DNA of 60,296 bases from Kitasatospora sp. GAS204B. GTDB taxonomy: Bacteria; Actinomycetota; Actinomycetes; Streptomycetales; Streptomycetaceae. The first letter of the stretch is position 1. The number at the start of each line of letters is the position of its first letter. The translations under genes and the position numbers were made by a program. The DNA lies in NCBI RefSeq assembly GCF_029892155.1, contig NZ_JARZAG010000039.1, forward strand, positions 1-60,296. The letters are read 5' to 3'. Below are positions 7,773 to 15,530 of this stretch, in pieces. A model generated the notes under the pieces. That model did not search any database. It was not told the DNA's origin and was given only the letters and a program-made list of their open reading frames with translations.

Positions 7773-9398
7773 ATGCCCCCCACACTCGCCTCCGTCGTGC
7801 GCAACTCCTCGCTCCACCTCACGGTCCTGGCCGGAGCGGACCACTTGGAGCGCCCGGTCCGCTGGGTGCACACCAGCGAGCTGGACGACCCCACGCCCTT
7901 CCTCGAAGGCGGCGAGCTGCTGCTCACCACCGGGATCAAGCTGGGCGCCGGGGCCAAGAACCTGCAGGCCTACGTCCACCGGCTGGCCGACGCCGGCGTG
8001 GTGGGCCTGGGCCTGGGCGTCGGCCTGTCGCACACCGAGGTGCCGCAGCCCCTGGTGGACGCGGCCGCCCAGCGCGGCCTGCCGCTGCTGCGGGTGCCCG
8101 AGCCGACCCCCTTCATCGCGATCAGCAAGGCGGTCTCGGCGGCGCTGGCGGCCGAGCAGTACGAGGCGGTGACCACCAGCTTCGAGGCGCAGGAGGAGCT
8201 GACCCGGGCGGCGCTCGGCCAGAACGGCACGGCGGCGGTGGTCCGCCGGCTGGCCGCCCGCCTGGGCGGTTGGGCCGCGCTCTACGACAGTTCGGGCGCG
8301 CTCTCGGTGGTGGCGCCCGACTGGGCGGCCCGCCGGGCCGCCCGGCTGGCCTCCGAGGTGGACCGGCTGCGCCGCCGGCCGGCCCCGGCCAGCGCCGCGC
8401 TGCAGGGCCGGGCGCCCGGCTTCGACACCGCCGACGAGGACTTCGTGGTGGTCCAGTCGCTGGGTGCCGACCGCCGGGCCCGCGGCTTCCTCGCGGTGGG
8501 CACCGAGGACCGGATCAGCCCGACCGAGCGCTACGTGCTGAACGCGGCGGTCGCCCTGCTCACCCTCACCCTTGAGCGTTCGCGCGAGCTGCGGCACGCG
8601 GAGGAGCGGATGGGCGCCGCGCTGCTGCGCCTGGTGCTGGCCGGGCAGGTGCCGACGGCCCGGCAGGTCGCCACGGGGCTCTTCGGCGGCCTGCCCGAGG
8701 GCACCATACGCGTGCTGGTGGCGGGTGCCGCACCGGGTGCGGAGAAGGCGGAGGGCGAGGCGCCGGTGCACGACCTGACCGAGCTGGCCGAGCGCGCCGA
8801 GCAGGCCGGCGGCCGGGCCGGCGAGAAGCTGCTGGTCGCCCGCGAGCCGAGCGGCAAGGACGCCAGGGACGGCAAGGACGGCAAGGACGGTGCGGCGCAC
8901 CCCGAGCGGCTGGTGCTGCTCGCGGTGGACGGCGGCGCGGTGCACCGGGCTTGCCTGGGCGCGGTCGAGGAGCACGAGGGACTGGCTCTCGGTGTCTCGG
9001 CCCCGGCCGCGGTCGAGGAGGCCGGCGGCGCCTACGCACAGGCCGAGCGGGCGCTGGCGGTGGCGCTGCGCGGCGGCCGTCGTTCGGTGGGCCACGAGGA
9101 GGTCGGCGCCGGCTCGCTGCTGCCGCTGCTCGGCGAGGAGGCGGTGGCGGCCTTCGCCGAGGGTCTGCTGCGCCCGCTGCGCGACCACGACCGCACCGCC
9201 CGCGGCGACCTGGTGGCCTCGCTGCGCGCCTGGCTCTCCCGGCACGGCCAGTGGGACGCCGCGGCCGCCGACCTCGGGGTGCACCGGCACACCCTGCGCT
9301 ACCGGATGCGCCGGGTCGAGGAGCTGCTCGGCCGCTCGCTGGACGACACCGACGTGCGGATGGAGCTCTGGCTGGCGCTGCGCTCGGGCGAGGAGTAG
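7773..9398 (+). CDS. PucR-family transcriptional regulator
   Basis: Regulator of 541 residues with the three-part PucR layout. The N-terminal PucR ligand domain has the HTSELDDPTPFLEGGELLLT signature (residues about 30-55). A central GGDEF-like/CdaR segment follows. The C-terminal helix-turn-helix (AAADLGVHRHTLRYRMRRVE, about residues 500-520) is nearly invariant in the family. It sits directly upstream of the aldehyde dehydrogenase gene and near gabT; PucR proteins in other bacteria control GABA, purine or amino-acid catabolism, so control of these neighbours is likely. A Lys/Asp/Gly tandem (GKDARDGKDGKDG) marks a flexible linker near residue 370. ATG 7773 is placed just before the conserved domain. 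Confidence 0.9.
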   Translation: MPPTLASVVRNSSLHLTVLAGADHLERPVRWVHTSELDDPTPFLEGGELLLTTGIKLGAGAKNLQAYVHRLADAGVVGLGLGVGLSHTEVPQPLVDAAAQRGLPLLRVPEPTPFIAISKAVSAALAAEQYEAVTTSFEAQEELTRAALGQNGTAAVVRRLAARLGGWAALYDSSGALSVVAPDWAARRAARLASEVDRLRRRPAPASAALQGRAPGFDTADEDFVVVQSLGADRRARGFLAVGTEDRISPTERYVLNAAVALLTLTLERSRELRHAEERMGAALLRLVLAGQVPTARQVATGLFGGLPEGTIRVLVAGAAPGAEKAEGEAPVHDLTELAERAEQAGGRAGEKLLVAREPSGKDARDGKDGKDGAAHPERLVLLAVDGGAVHRACLGAVEEHEGLALGVSAPAAVEEAGGAYAQAERALAVALRGGRRSVGHEEVGAGSLLPLLGEEAVAAFAEGLLRPLRDHDRTARGDLVASLRAWLSRHGQWDAAAADLGVHRHTLRYRMRRVEELLGRSLDDTDVRMELWLALRSGEE

Positions 9399-9553
9399 CC
9401 CATCCGGCGATCGGCCGCGCCGAGGCCGGGAGCAACCGGCCATTTTGGCAGGCGAAATGCGGGGCATTGCGCCACCTCGGCCAATCCGGTTCGCCCGGTG
9501 GTGCCCCTACCGTTGGCAGGGAACACCACTGCGACGAGAGGGCCGGTACCACC

Positions 9554-10996
9554 GTGACCACGACCCACGCATTCTGGCTGGCCGGCCGCCAGGAGACCGG
9601 CGAGACCAGCTTCGAGGTCCGCCACCCCTTTGACGACAGCCTGGTCGGCACGGTCAGCGTGCCCACCGACGCCCAGGTGGACGAGGCGGTCGACGCCGCC
9701 GTCGCCGCCCTGCCGGTCTTCGCCGCCACCCCCGCCCACGTGCGCGCCGCGGCGCTGGACCACGTGGCCCGCCGGCTGGCCGAGCGCGCCGAGGAGATCG
9801 CCCGCCTGATCACCGCCGAGAACGGCAAGCCGATCAAGTGGGCCCGCGGTGAGGTGGGCCGCGCCGCCTCGGTCTTCCGCTGGGCGGCCGAGGAGGCCCG
9901 CCGGACCAACGGCGAGACCATGCGCCTGGACACCGACCCGGGCGGCACCGGCCGCTTCGCGGTGGTGCGGCGGTTCCCCAAGGGCGTGGTGCTCGGCATC
10001 GCCCCGTTCAACTTCCCGCTCAACCTGGTGGCGCACAAGGTCGCCCCGGCGATCGCGGTCGGCGCCCCGATCATCCTCAAGCCGGCCCCGGCCACCCCGC
10101 TCTCCGCCCTGCTGCTGGGCGAGCTGCTGGCCGAGACCGAGCTGCCGGCCGGCTCCTGGAGCGTGCTGCCGGTGGCGAACGCCAAGATGCCCGCGCTGGT
10201 CCAGGACGACCGGCTGCCGGTGATCTCGTTCACCGGTTCGGACAAGGTCGGCTACCAGATCATGGACTCGGTGCCGCGCAAGCACGTGACCCTGGAGCTC
10301 GGCGGCAACGCCGCCGCCGTGGTGCTGGCCGACTGGTCCTCGGAGGCCGACCTGGAGTGGGCCGCCACCCGGATCGCGACGTTCGCCAACTACCAGGGCG
10401 GCCAGTCCTGCATCTCGGTGCAGCGGGTGATCGCGGACGCCGCGGTGTACGACGTGCTGGCCGAGAAGGTGCTGGCCAAGGTCGAGGCCCAGGTCACCGG
10501 CGACCCGGCGGACGACGCCACCGACGTCGGTCCGCTGGTGGACGAGAACGCCGCCAGGCGGGTCGAGGAGTGGGTGGCGGACGCCGTCGCCAAGGGCGCC
10601 AAGGTGCTCACCGGTGGCACCCGGCAGGGCGCGAGCTACGCCCCGACCGTGCTGGCCGAGCTGCCCGCCGACGCGATCCTGGCCACCGCCGAGGCTTTCG
10701 GCCCGGTGCTGTCGCTGCACCGGGTCGAGTCCACCGACGAGGCCTTCGCCGCCGTCAACGACTCCGCGTTCGGCCTGCAGGCCGGCGTCTTCACGCACGA
10801 CGTGCAGACCGCGTTCCGGGCGCACCGCGAGCTGCAGGTCGGCGGTGTGATCATCGGCGACGCGCCGTCCTACCGCGCGGACCAGATGCCGTACGGCGGT
10901 GTCAAGGACTCCGGCGTGGGCCGCGAGGGCGTCAAGTACGCGATGGGCGACTTCACCTACGAGAAGGTCCTGGTGCTGACCGGCCTCGATCTCTGA
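9554..10996 (+). CDS. Aldehyde dehydrogenase, possibly succinate-semialdehyde dehydrogenase
   Basis: NAD(P)-dependent aldehyde dehydrogenase of 480 residues, full length. Seen directly: the cofactor/anchor region APFNFPLNLVAHKVAP, the ENGKP motif, the FTGSDKVG nucleotide turn, the general-base Glu in LELGGNAAAVV and the nucleophile Cys in QGGQSCISVQR. The GTG start at 9554 opens MTTTHAFWLAG, the expected N-terminus; the weak upstream AGAGGGCCGG serves as ribosome-binding site. Proximity to gabT and a PucR regulator makes succinate semialdehyde the likely substrate, but the family is broad and sequence alone does not decide. It ends in the TGACG-N3-CGTCA stop palindrome followed by a terminator. 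Confidence 0.9.
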   Translation: MTTTHAFWLAGRQETGETSFEVRHPFDDSLVGTVSVPTDAQVDEAVDAAVAALPVFAATPAHVRAAALDHVARRLAERAEEIARLITAENGKPIKWARGEVGRAASVFRWAAEEARRTNGETMRLDTDPGGTGRFAVVRRFPKGVVLGIAPFNFPLNLVAHKVAPAIAVGAPIILKPAPATPLSALLLGELLAETELPAGSWSVLPVANAKMPALVQDDRLPVISFTGSDKVGYQIMDSVPRKHVTLELGGNAAAVVLADWSSEADLEWAATRIATFANYQGGQSCISVQRVIADAAVYDVLAEKVLAKVEAQVTGDPADDATDVGPLVDENAARRVEEWVADAVAKGAKVLTGGTRQGASYAPTVLAELPADAILATAEAFGPVLSLHRVESTDEAFAAVNDSAFGLQAGVFTHDVQTAFRAHRELQVGGVIIGDAPSYRADQMPYGGVKDSGVGREGVKYAMGDFTYEKVLVLTGLDL

Positions 10997-11006
10997 CGGA
11001 GCGTCA
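10994..11006 (+). repeat. Stop-codon palindrome TGACG-GAG-CGTCA
   Basis: The TGA stop of the aldehyde dehydrogenase gene forms the left arm of a 5-bp perfect palindrome that ends four bases before the terminator. The same element recurs at 12251, 34150 and, extended, at 60019. Confidence 0.7.
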
Positions 11007-11010
11007 CCAG

Positions 11011-11043
11011 AACCCCCGCCATCGCTGCTCGATGGCGGGGGTT
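11011..11043 (+). terminator. Terminator after the aldehyde dehydrogenase gene
   Basis: Perfect 13-bp stem (11011-11023 with 11031-11043) and a 7-base loop, beginning 14 bp after the stop codon. Confidence 0.8.
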
Positions 11044-11096
11044 CCTGCTGTCCGGACACCCAGCAAGTTCCAAGATTTCCTTACCCGTTGGTTCCC

Positions 11097-11125
11097 TTGA
11101 CCGGTCCTGGTCAGCTGGTTACGCT
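11097..11125 (+). promoter_or_regulatory. Predicted promoter of the secreted-protein gene, with dyad
   Basis: TTGACC (11097-11102), a 17-bp spacer and TACGCT (11120-11125) fit the vegetative consensus well and predict a 5' leader of roughly 140 bases before TTG 11276. A TGACC-N6-GGTCA dyad (11098-11113) overlaps the -35, a plausible repressor site. The rest of the 11044-11275 gap shows nothing else I can name. Confidence 0.5.
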
Positions 11126-11275
11126 CGCGGCTGCCCGGCCCCCCACCGGGTACTTCCCCCACGGATCGGCGCCACCCCCACAGGCGCGGCCGCCCTCAGT
11201 CATGCCCGCACCACCCCGGCGGGCTCCGGCCGCACCACAGGGCCCCATCGACCACCCCATTCGAAGGGCATCACC

Positions 11276-12253
11276 TTGCTGCGTTCGATCAAGCACTCCG
11301 CCGGCGTGGCCGTCGCGCTCACCGCCGCCGCCCTGCTCGTCGCCGCCCCCGCCGGCGCCCAGGCCCCCGAAACCGCGGGCCACGCGCTGCACACCCGCAC
11401 CACCGCCGCCACCGCCAGCGGCAACAACCTGGCCTACGGCGGCGGCAACATCGTCACCAACCAGAAGATCTACGTCGTCTACTGGGGTAACCAGTGGGGC
11501 ACGGGCTCCACCGTCACCAACGACCCCTCCGGCGAGGCCGCGCTCCAGCTCTCCTTCTTCCAGCACGCCTACGGCAGCGGCGACACCTGGTCCAACTCGC
11601 AGACCCAGTACTGCCAGGGCGTGGCCGTCGGCACCACCCAGTGCGGCAGCTCCGGCACCCACGTGGGGCACCCGGCGAGCAACCCGGTGGCGGGCACCTG
11701 GCTGGACAGCTCGGTCAAGGCCCCCGCCAAGCCCGGCCAGTCGGCGATCGCCGCCGAGGCGGTCAAGGCAGCCGCGCACTTCGGCGTCTCCGGTGACAAC
11801 GTGCAGATCATCGTGGACGCCGCGCACGGCGTGGTCCCCTCCGGCTTCAAGACCCAGTACTGCGCCTGGCACGACCACACCAGCACCTCCACCGGCGCCG
11901 ACCTGCCCTACACCAACATGCCGTACGTCTCCGACGCCGGTGCCGGCTGCGGCGCGGGCTTCGTGGCCACCGGCAGCAGTGGGGTGAACAGCGCGACCGA
12001 GGGCGTGACGATCGTGGGCGGTCACGAGTACGCCGAGACGCTCACCGACCCGGCGCCCAGCAGCGGCTGGGTGGACAGCACGGGTGCGGAGACCGGTGAC
12101 AAGTGCGCCTGGGTCTCCAGCGGCCAGGGCGCCTCGTCCATCGCCAGCCTGAACGGCGCGAACTTCGCCGTCCAGTCGCTCTGGAGCAACAACTTCAGCG
12201 GCGGCGCCGGCGGCTGCGTCACCTCCTACACCAGCGCCACCAACCAGAACTGA
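11276..12253 (+). CDS. Secreted protein, EXORDIUM/phosphate-induced-like
   Basis: Exported protein of 325 residues. The signal peptide is clear (LRSIKHSAGVAVALTAAALL, cleavage probably near APAGAQA). The mature part is rich in Gly/Ser/Thr/Asn with six or more cysteines. The features YGGGNIVTNQKIYVVYWG, then VGGHEYAETLTDP, GWVDSTGAETGDKCAW recall the EXORDIUM / phosphate-induced-1 family of plants and bacteria, in which a His-Glu pair, Asp-Pro and Gly-Asp-x-Cys recur at these spacings. A metal site (His-Glu-x-x-Glu) is possible. The start is TTG 11276 with GAAGGG seven bases upstream. Family assignment is from memory of the motif pattern. Function unknown. Confidence 0.72.
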   Translation: MLRSIKHSAGVAVALTAAALLVAAPAGAQAPETAGHALHTRTTAATASGNNLAYGGGNIVTNQKIYVVYWGNQWGTGSTVTNDPSGEAALQLSFFQHAYGSGDTWSNSQTQYCQGVAVGTTQCGSSGTHVGHPASNPVAGTWLDSSVKAPAKPGQSAIAAEAVKAAAHFGVSGDNVQIIVDAAHGVVPSGFKTQYCAWHDHTSTSTGADLPYTNMPYVSDAGAGCGAGFVATGSSGVNSATEGVTIVGGHEYAETLTDPAPSSGWVDSTGAETGDKCAWVSSGQGASSIASLNGANFAVQSLWSNNFSGGAGGCVTSYTSATNQN

Positions 12254-12263
12254 CGCTCCGTCA
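12251..12263 (+). repeat. Stop-codon palindrome TGACG-CTC-CGTCA
   Basis: The second copy of the stop-embedded palindrome; it abuts the following terminator stem directly. Confidence 0.7.
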
Positions 12264-12293
12264 GGGGTGGCCCGCCGTGCGGCGGGCCACCCC
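12264..12293 (+). terminator. Terminator after the secreted-protein gene
   Basis: Perfect 13-bp GC stem (12264-12276 with 12281-12293) closed by a GTGC tetraloop, 11 bp after the stop codon and 24 bp before the lipoprotein gene. Confidence 0.8.
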
Positions 12294-12316
12294 GCTTCCC
12301 CTGGAGGCAGGCCCCG

Positions 12317-12703
12317 ATGCGACGGACCGTCAGCGCGCTGGCGCTGCTCCCGCTGCTGCTCACCGCCTGCGGCTCACCCGCCCGCCACCCCGCCGCCTGC
12401 CAGGCGCCCGGGGACGCGGTGCTGCCGCACACCGCCGGCACCCTGGCCGAGACCGACAGCGGCTCGTTCTGCCTGGCCGCCGGCGCCCAGCTGACGGTCT
12501 TCCTGACCGCCTCGGGCAGCGGCCACTGGTCGGCGGTCACCAGCTCCGACCCCACCGTGCTGGCCCCGGCTGCCAACCTGCCGCTGACCGCGCCGCTCGG
12601 CGTCACTCCGGCGCTCTTCCACGGGGCGGGCCCCGGCAGCGTGCGCCTCAGCAGCCAGGACGGTGCCGGGCACGCCTGGCAGGTCACCGTGGTCGTCGGC
12701 TGA
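12317..12703 (+). CDS. Small lipoprotein of unknown function
   Basis: Exported lipoprotein of 128 residues. A short type-II signal ends in the lipobox LLTAC (Cys about residue 18), so the mature protein should be lipid-anchored on the outer face of the membrane. The mature part is one compact beta-rich domain (GSFCLAAGAQLTVFLTASG, then GSVRLSSQDGAGHAWQVTVVV) with two further cysteines that may pair. The strand-rich layout is loosely like chagasin-type or immunoglobulin-like folds, but I do not recognise the family. A good ribosome-binding site (CTGGAGGCAG) precedes ATG 12317. It lies alone between a terminator and dxr. Confidence 0.75.
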   Translation: MRRTVSALALLPLLLTACGSPARHPAACQAPGDAVLPHTAGTLAETDSGSFCLAAGAQLTVFLTASGSGHWSAVTSSDPTVLAPAANLPLTAPLGVTPALFHGAGPGSVRLSSQDGAGHAWQVTVVVG

Positions 12704-12779
12704 GCGGGCCGGGCGCCCGGCCCGGTGGTGACCGGGTCGGCGGCGGTCCGGCTGTGGCCACCGCTCCCGGCACGCCACA

Positions 12780-14033
12780 ATGGAGCCCATGAACTCGCTC
12801 GCCCACCCGCAGCTGCGCTTCACTCCGGCCGTCGACGACCCGTCAGGTCCTCGGGAGCTGGTCATCCTCGGCTCGACCGGCTCGATCGGCACCCAGGCCA
12901 TCGACATCGTGCTCCGCAACCCGGACCGGTTCCGGGTCGTCGCGCTGTCGGCGGGCGGCGGGCAGGTCGAGCTGCTCGCCGAGCAGGCGTTCCGGCTGGG
13001 CGTGCACACGGTGGCGGTGGCCCGCGCCGAGGCCGAGGCGCCGCTGCGCGCCGCACTCGCCGACCGGGCCGCCGGCCGGCCGCTGCCCGCTGTGCTGGCC
13101 GGCCCGGAGGCCGCCGCCGAGCTGGCCCAGCTGCCCTGCCACTCGGTGCTCAACGGCATCACCGGCTCGATCGGCCTGGCCCCGACGCTGGCCGCGCTGC
13201 GGGCCGGACGGGTGCTGGTGCTGGCGAACAAGGAGTCGCTGATCGTCGGCGGCCCGCTGGTCAAGGCGGTGGCCAAGCCGGGCCAGATCGTGCCGGTGGA
13301 CTCCGAGCACGCCGCGCTCTTCCAGGCGCTGAGCGCCGGCACCGCGCGCGAGGTGCGCCGCCTGGTGGTCACCGCGAGCGGCGGCCCGTTCCGCGGCCGC
13401 GGCCGGGACGAGCTGGCCGGCGTCACCCCGAAGGAGGCGCTGGCCCACCCGACCTGGGCGATGGGCCCGGTGGTGACGATCAACTCGGCGACCCTGGTCA
13501 ACAAGGGCCTGGAGGTGATCGAGGCGCACCTGCTCTACGACATCCCGTTCGACCGGATCGACGTCGTGGTCCACCCGCAGTCGGTGGTGCACTCGATGGT
13601 GGAGTTCACCGACGGCTCGACCCTGGCCCAGGCCAGCCCGCCGGACATGCGGATGCCGATCGCGCTGGGCCTGGGCTGGCCCGACCGGGTGCCGGACGCG
13701 GCCCCCGGCTGCGACTGGACCAAGGCCGCCAGCTGGGACTTCTTCCCGCTGGACGACGAGGCCTTCCCGGCCGTCGCGCTCGCCCGCGAGGTGGGTACGC
13801 TCGGCGGCACGGCACCGGCCGTCTTCAACGCCGCCAACGAGGAGTGCGTGGACGCCTTCCTGAACGGGCGCCTGGCCTTCACCGGCATCGTCGACACGGT
13901 CGCCAAGGTGGTCGCCGAGCACGGGCAGCACGACGGTGGTGGGGCGGCGCGGGGAACTTCTCTGACCGTCGAGGACGTCCTGGATGCGGAGGGTTGGGCC
14001 CGGGCCCGGGCCCGCGAGCTGGCGGCGGGCTGA
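12780..14033 (+). CDS. dxr: 1-deoxy-D-xylulose 5-phosphate reductoisomerase
   Basis: Second enzyme of the MEP isoprenoid pathway; NADPH-dependent conversion of DXP to MEP. About 417 residues. Diagnostic segments are the nucleotide-binding ILGSTGSIGTQAID near the N-terminus, VLNGITGSIGLAPTL, VLANKESLIVGG, the metal/substrate residues in VPVDSEHAALFQ, TASGGPFRG, HPTWAMGPVVTINSATLVNKGLEVIEA and VHPQSVVHSMVEF, all conserved. The C-terminal ~30 residues (from about HDGGGAARG) are a loose extension. Starts at ATG 12780 or 12789. The next gene is a site-2 protease and then ispG, the usual actinobacterial order. Confidence 0.97.
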   Translation: MEPMNSLAHPQLRFTPAVDDPSGPRELVILGSTGSIGTQAIDIVLRNPDRFRVVALSAGGGQVELLAEQAFRLGVHTVAVARAEAEAPLRAALADRAAGRPLPAVLAGPEAAAELAQLPCHSVLNGITGSIGLAPTLAALRAGRVLVLANKESLIVGGPLVKAVAKPGQIVPVDSEHAALFQALSAGTAREVRRLVVTASGGPFRGRGRDELAGVTPKEALAHPTWAMGPVVTINSATLVNKGLEVIEAHLLYDIPFDRIDVVVHPQSVVHSMVEFTDGSTLAQASPPDMRMPIALGLGWPDRVPDAAPGCDWTKAASWDFFPLDDEAFPAVALAREVGTLGGTAPAVFNAANEECVDAFLNGRLAFTGIVDTVAKVVAEHGQHDGGGAARGTSLTVEDVLDAEGWARARARELAAG

Positions 14034-14105
14034 CGCCGTGGCCTTACGCGGCACGGCGGCCGGGTGCAGGATGGCGAACGGGAGCGACATGACGGAGGAC
14101 CAGCG

Positions 14106-15413
14106 GTGACTGCAGTGATGACGGTGCTCGGCATCGTGGTCTTTTTCGTCGGGTTGCTCGTCTCGATCGCCTGGCACGAGCTCGGCCACCTGTCGACGGC
14201 CAAGCTCTTCAAGATCCGGGTGCCGCAGTACATGGTCGGTTTCGGCCCGACCATCTGGTCCCGCAAGAAGGGCGAGACCGAGTACGGCTTCAAGGCGATC
14301 CCGTTCGGCGGCTACATCCGGATGATCGGGATGTTCCCGCCGGGCGACGACGGCCGGATCACCAAGCGCAGCAGCTCGCCCTGGCGCTCGATGATCGAGG
14401 ACGCCCGCGAGGCCTCCTACGAGGAGCTGCTGCCCGGCGACGAGAACCGGCTCTTCTACACCCGCAAGCCCTGGCAGCGGGTCATCGTGATGTTCGCCGG
14501 GCCCTTCATGAACCTGATCCTGGCCTTCGGGCTCTTCCTGGTCACCATGATGGGCTTCGGGGTGCCCAAGTCGCTGCCGATCGTCAGCTCGGTCTCGCAG
14601 TGCGTGGTCCCGGCCAGCCAGACCAACGACACCTGCGCCAAGGGCGCGACGCCGTCCCCGGCCGCCGCGGCCGGGTTGAAGGCGGGCGACAGCATCGTCT
14701 CCTTCGACGGCAACGCGATCCACAACTACCAGCAGCTCTCCAACGACATCCGCGACTCCTACGGCAAGACCGTGCCGATCGTGGTCAAGCGCGGCGGCCA
14801 GCAGCTGACCCTGACCGCGCAGATCACCAAGAACCAGCTGGCCAAGCTGGACAAGTACGGCGACCCGATCCCCGGCGCCGCGCCGGTGACGGCCGGCTTC
14901 CTCGGGATCAGCCCGACCACCGGCGTGGTCCAGCTCGGCTTCGACGAGAGCCTGAGCAAGATGTCGGACATGGCCGACACCGGCATCCACTCGCTGGTCG
15001 CGCTGCCCGGCAAGATCCCCGGGCTCTGGGACTCGGTGGTCAAGGGCACCCCGCGCCAGCCCGACTCCCCGGTCGGCATGGTCGGCGCGGCCCGGGTCGG
15101 CGGCGAGGTCTTCGCGCTGCACCTGCCCGCCTCGCAGCGGATCGCCGTCATGGTCAACCTGCTGGCCGGGATCAACCTCTCGCTCTTCCTGTTCAACATG
15201 CTGCCGCTGCTGCCGCTGGACGGCGGGCACGTCGCCGGGGCGGTCTGGGAGTCGATCCGGCGGCAGGCCGCCAAGCTCTTCAAGCGTCCGGACCCGGGTC
15301 CGTTCGACGTGGCCAAGCTGATGCCGCTGGCGTACGTGGTCGCCAGCATCTTCATCGGCTTCACCCTGCTGGTGCTGATCGCCGACGTGATCAACCCGGT
15401 CAAGATCACCTAG
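14106..15413 (+). CDS. Site-2 (RseP/Rip1-like) intramembrane metalloprotease
   Basis: M50-family zinc protease in the cytoplasmic membrane, 435 residues. Zinc ligands are HELGH in the first helix (residues 24-28) and the Asp of NMLPLLPLDGGH near residue 360. A single PDZ domain lies between them (AAGLKAGDSIVSFDGNAI, about residues 180-260). Family members cut anti-sigma factors or membrane signal peptides after a first-site cleavage. GTG 14106 lies ten bases after a GGAGG ribosome-binding site and puts the HELGH helix at the N-terminus. Found between dxr and ispG in many actinobacteria. Actual substrates cannot be inferred here. Confidence 0.94.
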   Translation: MTAVMTVLGIVVFFVGLLVSIAWHELGHLSTAKLFKIRVPQYMVGFGPTIWSRKKGETEYGFKAIPFGGYIRMIGMFPPGDDGRITKRSSSPWRSMIEDAREASYEELLPGDENRLFYTRKPWQRVIVMFAGPFMNLILAFGLFLVTMMGFGVPKSLPIVSSVSQCVVPASQTNDTCAKGATPSPAAAAGLKAGDSIVSFDGNAIHNYQQLSNDIRDSYGKTVPIVVKRGGQQLTLTAQITKNQLAKLDKYGDPIPGAAPVTAGFLGISPTTGVVQLGFDESLSKMSDMADTGIHSLVALPGKIPGLWDSVVKGTPRQPDSPVGMVGAARVGGEVFALHLPASQRIAVMVNLLAGINLSLFLFNMLPLLPLDGGHVAGAVWESIRRQAAKLFKRPDPGPFDVAKLMPLAYVVASIFIGFTLLVLIADVINPVKIT

Positions 15414-15530
15414 CCCACCGCTCAGGGGGCGTGCGTGGGCGCCCTGCGGGGTGCCGTACCGTTGGACGCCGGGTGCGCGATCACCGCACACCCGGCGTCC
15501 GTCACCTCTACTCCGGGGAACCCTGCGCAC

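Noticed and set aside
5196..9467. Very long open frame on the minus strand, opposite the ATPase and PucR genes
   Set aside because: Arg/Pro/Gln/His-rich composition with no domain and exact antisense to well-formed genes; a product of high GC codon bias.
12319..12333. Another TGACG-type palindrome at the start of the lipoprotein gene
   Set aside because: Lies inside coding sequence, not at a stop, and reads CGACGG-ACCGTC; coincidental.
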